Part shown: piece after piece, positions 55,405 through 62,861 of the stretch | Numbering within the stretch: the first letter of the stretch is position 1 | How the letters are laid out: each line of letters begins with the position of its first letter | Assembly: GCA_028023455.1 (NCBI GenBank) | Contig: JAQFVV010012441.1 | Location: forward strand, 7,057,125-7,121,124 | DNA: 64,000 nt | Direction of reading: 5' to 3' | Origin: Epiperipatus broadwayi | Taxonomy: Eukaryota > Onychophora > Udeonychophora > Euonychophora > Peripatidae | Translations under genes and position numbers: made by a program | Notes under the pieces: generated by a model | What the model was told of the DNA's origin: nothing | Database searches by the model: none | The model's input: the letters and a program-made list of their open reading frames with translations, nothing else

Positions 55405-55440
55405 GTGAAACAGATATTACTGTCCTTCTATCTGTTTCAC
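55405..55440. repeat. 12-bp palindrome at the LTR terminus
   Basis: GTGAAACAGATA is mirrored exactly by TATCTGTTTCAC after a 12-nt loop. In the 3' LTR the outermost pair is lost (A in place of G, outside the LTR), leaving 11 bp. It may be an integrase-recognition feature or chance. Confidence 0.6.
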
Positions 55441-55492
55441 CTTTATGTCTCCATAGACACATCTATGCTGGTTTTGAACACTCTTTAGTACA

Positions 55493-55640
55493 AGTGTATA
55501 TGTATGCACACAGTGTTATATGCCTTTACACAGCTGTATATATATGTTTACACAGTTGTATGTGTCCACACAGCGATATATTCATTTATACAGTTATATA
55601 TGTGGTCACAGTTTTATATGTATTCAAACAATTATATGTT
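55493..55640 (+). repeat. Degenerate ~24-bp tandem array in U3
   Basis: About six or seven units have the pattern (T)ATATGT-n-CACACAG(T), each around 22-26 bp. Both LTRs carry the same array almost unchanged (62949-63097). The open frame across it is a by-product of the repeat. Confidence 0.6.
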
Positions 55641-55828
55641 TATTGTCACACATACAAGCACCTGTAAATGATAATGATATTAAATTTTGTATAGATATAT
55701 TGCAGCATTTATATAAATAATATATTGTATAAGGGTTATTTTGTTTAGAAAATGTGGCTAAATATTCTGTAACAAGTTTGGTTTAAGTAAATTATAAATC
55801 ACATGCGAAATTCACAGATTGGTAATAA

Positions 55829-56318
55829 GATTTTTATTTAGAATAATTCGCAGGTGGGATCAGATAGTCCCTAGGTTATTGACATTGTTTTAGAACTCAT
55901 TCATTACGATTGTAATGAATTTCTTTTCCAGATCAAACCAGTAAAAAGTTGGCAACAAGATAAAAAAAGAGAGATTAGAATCAAAAAGACAGATTGCTGT
56001 AAAACTTAGAAATTTGAATTGTGCTTTAAAATAGATAGTCACTGGCTTTTGATCTAGGGAATATAGATATCGCAGATTTTTATTTAGAATAATTTGCAGG
56101 TGGGATCAGATAGTCCCTAGGTTATTGACATTGTTCTAGAGCTCATTCATTACGATTGTAATGAATTTCTTTTCCCAGATCAAACCAGTAAAAGTTTGGG
56201 CAACAAGATAAAAAAAAGATAAGAATCAAAAGAGACCTAAGGCTAAAACTTAGAAGTCTGAATTGTGTTTTAAAATAGATGGTCGCTGGCTTTTGATCTA
56301 GGGAATATAAATATTGCA
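55829..56318 (+). repeat. 245-bp tandem duplication in U3
   Basis: Unit 1 (55829-56074) and unit 2 (56075-56318) both start GATTTTTATTTAGAATAATT. Both share CAGGTGGGATCAGATAGTCC, TTACGATTGTAATGAATTTC and CTGGCTTTTGATCTAGGGAA. A third partial unit start (GATTTTTTTTGAAAT) follows at 56319. The 3' LTR has the same two units at 63285-63532 and 63533-63777. Enhancer duplications of this type are known in retroviral U3 regions. Confidence 0.85.
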
Positions 56319-57933
56319 GATTTTTTTTGAAATTCACTCTCTTTAGCTTTTTTTTTCTGAAAATTGTTGTGGAGACCAGAATCCAAAAATGATCGAGTAA
56401 AATAATATATTTACTGGCTCGGAAGCCAGATGGACTCTCAATTCCTCTAAACATTCCTTTGAATAGACTTTCCAGCAACCTGCATGAGAATATGAAGAAA
56501 TTTAACCTATCTGAAAGGCCACTGAAGATTATGACGCTGTCAGACGCCCTATTCCAACCACTATCATTGATATACGCTTCAAGTCCACTCAAGGAGGCAG
56601 AGAGAGATGGTAATCATTTTTAAAAGGAGCTGCGGTATGAACTTTAATCTATAAATTCTTATAACATTTTAAAAAGAACGTTCTATCTAAATTATAAAAA
56701 CTCTTTCAATTTTACCCTCTTATAAAAAGAAACTATCGGTCTGTGACTTTATATATAATGTAAAAGAAAAAAAAATCACTTACTTTAATTTTATAAACTG
56801 CTGAAATCTTTTATGAATTAAAAGATTTCATATTTTTTTTTATATACTCATTAAATGTCCGAAATTTATTCTCTTCAATTCCTACAACTAACGGTCTTGC
56901 CTAATTTCAGTAATTTTAATATTTTGTTTAAATGCATTTTGTTATGTTTGATATGTGATAATATGCTCAGATTTCGAAACAATGAAACCAAGTAAGTAAT
57001 TTATAAAGGAGATAATTGTAATCTTCACTTAGACATTTTAAAAGCCTTGTTTATTTTATTAAATCATTGTTTCGAAATTATAATATTGGTAATAAACGAA
57101 TGCGCTAACCACTCGTTGTTATCATAGTTATATATATATTGTAAAATCGTATTTTTTTTAAGATTTGCTTAACCGATCTTATATTATAACCTTTGATATT
57201 TATTAGTTGGAAGGGGATATATATATTGTCTAGAGATGATAAAGTATATTTGCTAATGTTTGTATTAAGTCCCATCGAATATACTTTCCCTCCTTAATTA
57301 AGAATATTTATATGCAGATTCAGGATCTTAACTAGATTATTTTTATGTAGTTTAAGCCCATTTTATTAGCATACTTATAATGCTAATTTTAAGAACTGTT
57401 TTGAATTAGCTTGACAGATAAAAGCTATCTGTTTTAGGCGCAATTAATTATATGCATACTTATTGCTTTTTATATATATATTGCGTGCATTGCGGGTGTG
57501 TTTTTATATAGTACACTTATATGTGTTACGTTTTGCTGCCTCTGACAAGGGTTCACGGTAACAAACCGCCCCTTTATTTAGTTCGGGTTATGGCTATCTT
57601 CATTAGAACTGGGGGCGTGAGGACCCAGATTATTTTTCCATAAAGCCAATCCGACTTCCTGAACTTTATGTTCATATATCAATAGCAGCAAACCGTCGGT
57701 CTCAGAGCAAACCGAGCATTTGATGCTGAAACTCTTGAAGAATCACACACTCGCACTGCAAGTTTATTTCTTTAATATTTTAATATAGCGCCATAGCGCA
57801 TATATGTGGACCTAATGGTAACCAGTTCTTTTTCCCATATTAATTAATCATTCAGCTTTAGACTGGAGTTTGAATCTGGTTATCAGTTTGAATCTGCATG
57901 ATTCTGAGTTTATTTAGTTGCTCAGTTAATTAG

Positions 57934-57942
57934 TATATATAA
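57934..57942 (+). promoter_or_regulatory. Candidate TATA box of the LTR
   Basis: TATATATAA stands about 30 bp ahead of GGCTGTACTCATCATC, where transcription could start. It lies 280 bp upstream of the poly(A) signal at 58217. TATA-like strings are common in such AT-rich DNA, so the call rests on spacing. Confidence 0.35.
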
Positions 57943-58216
57943 CAGTCTTTAAAACTGGCTGTACTCATCATCATCTCTACTAAAGTATCAACTTCTAACT
58001 TAAGCAAGTCAAGTTCACTAAGATGAGCATATTAAATAATTAGGCATGACCTCTATAACTCACACACACATGTATTGTAATATGTTTAAAAGGGAACAGA
58101 TGTACTTGATAACAGTCCCAACTATTGTAACATGCTTGCCTGTATTGAATACCTTGTGAAGATTATACAATCCCTGCCATTATGATATTTTGTGTTAGAT
58201 CATTTGTTATTGTTTT

Positions 58217-58222
58217 AATAAA
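58217..58222 (+). terminator. Candidate LTR poly(A) signal AATAAA
   Basis: AATAAA is followed by a T-rich stretch (TCTTTTTT) and then TGTTGTAT, a GT-rich downstream element. With the TATA box at 57934 it would delimit a short R region. The hexamer is frequent in this composition. Confidence 0.35.
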
Positions 58223-58684
58223 TCTTTTTTAAATATAAACTGTTGTATATCTTTCTTGCTCAGACTCTAGATCAAACCAAACCACAGTATCTTATCCAAT
58301 CCATAGTATTTTATCCAATCCACAGTATATTATTAAATGTCACAGTTCATTACTCCAATTTCTTAATGAGTTTATATGCTATATGTGTATGTCTAGTATT
58401 TAAGATTAATAGAGTGTCAAGTGTTATATATATATCACTTATTTAGTTAGGTTAGTAATGACCTTAAGTCTCGTGTTTCTCCCTGTTCTATGTCGGCTCG
58501 CGGTTAAATGAGAACTGAGTGTAGCCCCAGGAATGTCACTCATAAGGTGTTAAATTTGGAGTACTGGCAGATGAGTTGGAGTTTGGTCGGATTAGAGGTC
58601 TCAACCACCTCACTACGGTCAGCTTTGGTATATTTTGCTTGGGCTCTGAATTTTGTTGCATGAGTGTACAAATCTGACTGTTAC

Positions 58685-59225
58685 ATAGGTTTTTTTTTTC
58701 CTCGATTATGGACGCCCTTCCGTGGGGCCTAGTTAATTTTCACGACCCTGAAAGATAGATATATGAGTACAAATTTTTGTTTTTCCTGATTATGTAAAGT
58801 TTTTTTTTCACTGATTATGGATGCTTAAGTCAGTGGGCTTCTTCAATTGATGTTCATGTCCCTGAACTGAGTATAGACCCTGAACATGGTCTTGAACCAG
58901 GTATAGGCCCTAAATTGAATATATGTGTTTTTTTTTTAATATGCATTTATATTATATTTTCTCTCCAAATATGAATGCCATGCATGGACAAACTTAGTTA
59001 CACACCCTAAACTGAGTGTGTGGGTGTTGATATATATAAAAGATTTTTTTTTCATGAAATATTTTTTTTAACAACATTTGCATATGTATATTTTTTTCTC
59101 TTGAGTATGAACAACCAGTTAGTTAATTCACATGCCCTGAACTGATAAAAGCATTGAACTGAATACAGGTCCTGAACTGAATACAGGCTCTGAATTGATA
59201 TATGTTGAAAAATATATGTAATTTT
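58685..59225 (+). repeat. Degenerate ~120-bp repeats with poly-T heads
   Basis: About four units each begin with T8-T10. They continue with a (C)TGATTATGGATGC-like segment, CTTAGTTAATT-like sequence, and CATGCCCTGAACTGA(A)TA, the last sometimes repeated two or three times (59140-59200). Divergence between units is high. The role is unknown; it lies in the inferred U5. Confidence 0.5.
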
Positions 59226-59495
59226 TTTTTTAAATTATGGTATTGCAATGGGAGGAGTATTCTTGACTATATACACATGAGCCATATATATGTGTATAAA
59301 TTTTATAATTTTTTTTTTTTGTTGTCTATTTACTGAGACTGTTTACTTTAAGTAAAGAATTTTAAAAGTGTCTCTGGCTCAGATATAGCATGAATGTATG
59401 CAGGATATGTCAACCAGATATTGGGTGTGTTGCATACATATTGGAAATTGGAATCTTAGGTTATATATGTGGTGTTTTTCTTGCTCACTGGTGAC

Positions 59496-59517
59496 TGGCG
59501 CCCGGGGGTGATTTGAA
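59496..59517 (+). promoter_or_regulatory. Candidate primer binding site
   Basis: TGGCGCCCG equals the complement of the conserved 3' end of tRNA-Lys(UUU), including CCA. The following GGGGGTGATTTGAA is only partly compatible with that tRNA's T arm. An alternative start at TGGTGAC (59489) would lie one base from the LTR end. The GC burst in this AT-rich region is striking. Confidence 0.5.
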
Positions 59518-59630
59518 TAGGTTGATAGTCATCCTCATATAAATTTTGTCATCAGGGGTAGAGAAAAGGGTTTGCATAAAGGGGCTCTATCGCTTTAAAC
59601 TTATTATAAAAATTTGGATTGGTTTGGAGA

Positions 59631-59741
59631 ATGAGCAAGGAAACAAAAAAGAGGCAAGGTCAAAGTAGATTAAAAAAATGGAGATATATACGTGTACTTC
59701 AGATCAAACCTGGCATAGAAAGCAAAATTTTTTTTTCATAA
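59631..59741 (+). CDS. Small basic upstream ORF (36 aa), doubtful
   Basis: An ATG with A at -3 opens a 36-codon frame rich in Lys and Arg (MSKETKKRQGQSRLKKWRYI at its start), ending in TAA at 59739-59741. It lies in the leader of the LTR element, ahead of the main frame. It could be a translated upstream ORF or chance; no family was recognised. Confidence 0.2.
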   Translation: MSKETKKRQGQSRLKKWRYIRVLQIKPGIESKIFFS

Positions 59742-60108
59742 AAAATTTTTTTTTTAAAGTCTTTTCTTAGGAATGATCGGCTTCAGTGAAGGAAGAAAGG
59801 AGGTGCAATTGGTAATATAATTTTTTTTTTAATTTTTTGTTTTACATAAATGCTTTTACTATATACTTTTAAATTTTTTTTTTATAAAATACTTGAGTAT
59901 GTTAGATGTAAACAGGGCTTAAACTTGATAGTGGCAGTGGTTATTGAGATCAGTAGTAAGGATAGGTTAATAAAGGAATGCAGTGGTCTGAAAGTTAGGA
60001 ATTAGAGAGAGAGAGAGCCATTTTGGGGGGAGAGTCAGTAAATAATCATTTAGAGCAAATATTAATAATTAGTATAATTCTTAGTCATAACCAAAGCTGA
60101 AAGTTATT

Positions 60109-60249
60109 ATGGACAGCCATCCAAAGAAAGTCATGGGGGAAAGCCAAATTATCATGTCACCAACCTTCTGGCTACAGATGAAAACGATGATGGAGACAGT
60201 CCAACAAGAAGGACCTTAGAATGGGGAGAAACTGGATGCTATAAAATAG
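60109..60249 (+). pseudogene. Upstream in-frame segment broken by two TAG codons
   Basis: An ATG at 60109 opens a frame identical in phase to the long frame at 60280. It runs 36 codons (including PTFWLQMKTMMETVQQEG) to TAG at 60217, continues NGEKLDAIK to TAG at 60247, then REDLQVLGRKM into the main frame. Amino-acid usage across both stops resembles the long frame, and the region looks like a helical, possibly coiled-coil, N-terminus. Either the original start was at 60109 and two nonsense mutations arose, or the ambers are read through or bypassed by splicing. Both stops are TAG. Confidence 0.5.
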
Positions 60250-60279
60250 AGGGAAGATTTGCAAGTCCTAGGCAGAAAA

Positions 60280-62376
60280 ATGAAGGAAAGAAATCAAAAT
60301 ATAGAGGAGTTACACAAGGGTTCAAAAGGATTGGGAGTAAACTGCCAGCAGGAAGTGTTCAAACTGGAGGAGCCTTCTCAGAAGAAAATGATAAACCTGG
60401 AGAAGCACCCAGTGGATATTGCAGAGAGTAAGAAGGGTAGCCAAGAGGATATAGATGTAGAGGGAGGAGAAGCAGGAGAAATTCCTGAAGGAAATTTAGG
60501 GGATAGTGATGATCAGGATGGTGAACCAAGAGAAGAAAATCTATTCCATAAAAGGGGAAAATTTGAATGTCTTGATGTTGCAAAAGACTCAGATATGGAT
60601 TGCCATTATCATTACAAACAAGTAAAGTTAGCAGATCCAGAAGATCGTCTCCAAGAAAACAAGCATGCTGAAACTGCAGATTCTTGTATGCCAGGCAATG
60701 AGAATGCTAAAAAGAATATAATTGATATATCTGAGGTAGAACCAGTAAAAGGAGTAAATACAGAGGAAGTAGAAGAGTCAGAATCTCCTTTTGAAATACG
60801 ATTAAAAGAGCAAAGAATCGATTCAGAGGTTGTAGAAGAAATGTTACAAGTTAGTATGCAAAAAGAGATGTTGGAAATGAGTGAAAAAAATAGTTTAGCA
60901 AAGGGACATATAAAGACAGAAAGGGAGTCAGAGAATATCTTTAAATTAAAGCAAGTTGAAGTAACTTTAGAAGTTCCAACTAGAGATATTTTGAAGGAAT
61001 CACACGTTGAAGATCCTATTACTGGTAAAGCAAAAATTGAGATTATTAAAAAGGAAGAAATTGAAATTATGAAGGCTGATATTGAAATTGTCAATCCACC
61101 TTCAGAAAAACTGCTAAATGTGGAATATGTCACTAAAAGTGCAAAAGAAAAAGTTGATACAGAAACCAAGACTGACATTGTATCAAACGCAGTAAAAGGA
61201 TGTAAAATGGATGTGGAGATAATAGAAGACTCCAAAATAGTTGTAGAGATTGATGAGTTTAAAATCAATGTAAAAACAGGGGAAGAGTTAAGACTTGATA
61301 AAGAAACTGTAGAAGAATTTAAAATGGACGCAAAGACTGCTGAGAAGTTGCAAGCTGATTTAATAAAATCTAAAAGAGAGGTAAAATTTGTAAAAGAGTC
61401 TAAAGTCAATGATGATATGGAAGAGTCTAAAATTGATGCAGTAAGTATTGATATTTGTAAAATCAATATGGAAATATCAGAGGATTCAAAAATGTATTCA
61501 GGGACTGCAATGGATACTGAAATGGATACAAAAAACATGGAAGGGATAGAACCTGATATAAAAATCATGCAGGAATCTCTTGAACAACAAAATATAGTTC
61601 AGAACAGTGAAGAGTCTATAGATACTGAAGTAAATGAGAAAGAATACCAAGTAAATCTTCTTTCAACCTCATCTAAAAATGCCATTTATATTGAAGAAAT
61701 TAAACCAAAATCTTACCCAGAAGTACCAAAAATAAATGCAATTGAGGTTACCAAAACTTGCATAGACAGGAATGTTTTAAAAGATAGACATTTCACAGAA
61801 ATTCCCAAAATGGATGAGTTTGATCAAGTGAAAGAAGACAGTGGAGCTAAGTCCGAGATTGAGGCCCTGTGGGACAGAGTGGTTTTTGATTGTGAGAGAA
61901 GTGTGAATATTGCCAGAGCCCAAATGGGAAAGACAGGGTGGAAAAGAAAGAGGAGAAAAGAAGATACTGATGTTTTTAGGAGGGAAAACCAGAAAAGAGT
62001 TCAAACTCAGGATCTGAGAGAGGGATATGTTCGGAGATATCCTACATATTTTCCTTTTAGGAAGAAACTGCACCAAACCCAGATGAAGTGTGGGAAGCAT
62101 AGAAAACTCTGGGAAAGAGATGTTGGTGGTGCCCGGATAGGACTGACAGTATGGAAAAGGAGGAGAAAAGAAGGTGCCTATGTCTGCAAGACTGGAAACC
62201 AGAAGGGGGTTCAAACTTGGAATTTAATAAAGAGATGTCTTCAGAGGTATCATAAGTATTTCCCCTTTAGAAAGAAAGCCAAACTGCAACCAGTCAGAAA
62301 GTCTGGAAGCTTCCTGGTATATGATAAGCTCCAGGAACCCAAAACGTTTCAAAACTTACTCCCAGACCCAACTTAG
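60280..62376 (+). CDS. 698-aa acidic/lysine-rich protein of the LTR element, unknown function
   Basis: The frame is open from 60250. The start chosen is the first ATG (60280, A at -3); the earlier TTG at 60259 is not a credible start. Residue numbers here count from the TTG position (subtract 7 for the ATG). Residues 1-310 are Glu/Lys/Asp-rich and probably disordered. About 314-440 is a degenerate decapeptide repeat of the form x-K-[IM]-[DN]-x-[EK]-x-x-E-[ED], about ten to twelve copies. Residues 552-603 and 625-673 are two copies of a basic module (W-K-R-x-R-R/K, VQT, RY-x-x-YFPFRKK) spaced 70 aa. It is probably a Gag-like or accessory nucleic-acid-binding protein, by position and charge only. 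No Cys-His knuckle, protease or RT motif is present. The stop TAG is followed directly by GTAAGA, a splice-donor-like sequence. No frame breaks are seen within 698 codons. Confidence 0.75.
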   Translation: MKERNQNIEELHKGSKGLGVNCQQEVFKLEEPSQKKMINLEKHPVDIAESKKGSQEDIDVEGGEAGEIPEGNLGDSDDQDGEPREENLFHKRGKFECLDVAKDSDMDCHYHYKQVKLADPEDRLQENKHAETADSCMPGNENAKKNIIDISEVEPVKGVNTEEVEESESPFEIRLKEQRIDSEVVEEMLQVSMQKEMLEMSEKNSLAKGHIKTERESENIFKLKQVEVTLEVPTRDILKESHVEDPITGKAKIEIIKKEEIEIMKADIEIVNPPSEKLLNVEYVTKSAKEKVDTETKTDIVSNAVKGCKMDVEIIEDSKIVVEIDEFKINVKTGEELRLDKETVEEFKMDAKTAEKLQADLIKSKREVKFVKESKVNDDMEESKIDAVSIDICKINMEISEDSKMYSGTAMDTEMDTKNMEGIEPDIKIMQESLEQQNIVQNSEESIDTEVNEKEYQVNLLSTSSKNAIYIEEIKPKSYPEVPKINAIEVTKTCIDRNVLKDRHFTEIPKMDEFDQVKEDSGAKSEIEALWDRVVFDCERSVNIARAQMGKTGWKRKRRKEDTDVFRRENQKRVQTQDLREGYVRRYPTYFPFRKKLHQTQMKCGKHRKLWERDVGGARIGLTVWKRRRKEGAYVCKTGNQKGVQTWNLIKRCLQRYHKYFPFRKKAKLQPVRKSGSFLVYDKLQEPKTFQNLLPDPT

Positions 62377-62382
62377 GTAAGA
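62374..62382 (+). promoter_or_regulatory. Splice-donor-like site overlapping the stop codon
   Basis: The stop codon TAG is followed at once by GTAAGA, giving TAG|GTAAGA, a strong 5' splice-site match. If used, the exon would end exactly at the stop. No acceptor can be assigned in the window. Confidence 0.3.
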
Positions 62383-62854
62383 TTAGTTTTGATGATTACT
62401 CCTAGATTCTACAAAGATGATGCATGATCATTTATAGAATTGCCCCTACCCCAGTAGTTAGATATATATTGTGTGTTCTTCTATATAGGTGATATTTATC
62501 AAATTAGTTAGCTAATTAGTGTTATATTATTCCAACCCAACAGTATATACATATTAAAATTTTGTGTGCTCATATATATATATATGTAATAACCACATGT
62601 TTAGCAAATTAGCATAGCCAAATAGCATTAGTATAACCAGTTATAGGTAGACGTGTGTAACCTTAGACTTTAGTCATAATGGTATTAGTGTACTGTCATC
62701 ACTTTAAGACCAGACAGCCAGGCAAGGTAAAAAAATTTTGCAAGTAATATTTTGTTTCATCATTTGTTTTGTTATGAAATAGTGGTATTATTGAGGGATA
62801 TTCTTCACCAAGTAAAATCTTTTTTTTTTCATTGATTTTTTTTTTTGTAAGTTT
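62377..62854 (+). other. 3' noncoding part of the LTR element's internal region
   Basis: There is no open frame of note. The last 50 bp contain two T9-T12 runs, a U-box-like feature ahead of the polypurine tract. Confidence 0.5.
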
Positions 62855-62861
62855 GGGGAAA
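62855..62861 (+). promoter_or_regulatory. Candidate polypurine tract
   Basis: GGGGAAA directly abuts the TG start of the 3' LTR and follows a T-rich stretch. The position is exactly where plus-strand priming is expected. It is short (7 nt) but fits. Confidence 0.55.

Larger units (their letters stand above)
55406..59487 (+). repeat. 5' LTR (about 4.08 kb), inferred right boundary
   Basis: The left boundary is firm, by comparison with 62862. The right boundary is inferred from CA at 59486-59487 followed by the primer-binding-site-like sequence. Inferred parts are U3 to about 57970, a short R ending soon after AATAAA at 58217, then U5. U3 holds an approximately 24-bp CACAG-containing array (55493-55640) and a 245-bp tandem duplication (55829-56318). 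U5 holds degenerate T-run repeats (58685-59225). Over the 1.14 kb shared with the 3' LTR there are about a dozen substitutions and a few 1-2-nt indels, so the insertion is young. Confidence 0.6.
55406..62861 (+). mobile_element. Non-autonomous LTR retrotransposon-like element (5' LTR and internal region)
   Basis: A direct repeat starts at 55406 and 62862 (offset 7456) with exactly TGAAACAGATATTACTGTCC, and nothing alignable precedes it. The second copy is preceded by a T-rich stretch and GGGGAAA, which fits a polypurine tract. A primer-binding-site-like TGGCGCCCG lies at 59496, just after CTCA (59484-59487), giving a 5' LTR of about 4.08 kb with TG..CA ends and an internal domain of about 3.4 kb. 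One long open frame is present and no pol motifs are seen. The plan matches LARD-type elements, known from plants, with long LTRs and an internal domain lacking pol. Predicted full length is about 11.5 kb, with the end beyond the window. A plain segmental duplication is the alternative, but the LTR landmarks argue against it. Confidence 0.7.

Noticed and set aside
56143-56592. 149-codon open frame on the minus strand inside the 5' LTR
   Set aside because: In the 3' LTR the same stretch is broken by single-base indels despite about 99% identity, and no motif is visible. It spans the tandem duplication and is most likely chance.
57525-58684. Possible nested solo LTR (TGTTACG at 57525 to GTTACA near 58684)
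   Set aside because: The ends are not a convincing inverted pair, and I found no matching target duplication. The GC-richer sequence can equally be part of the large LTR.
60612-61568. 318-codon minus-strand open frame opposite the long ORF
   Set aside because: It is the antisense shadow of a Glu/Lys-rich frame, giving Ser/Ile/Phe-rich sequence. No independent start context or motif supports it.
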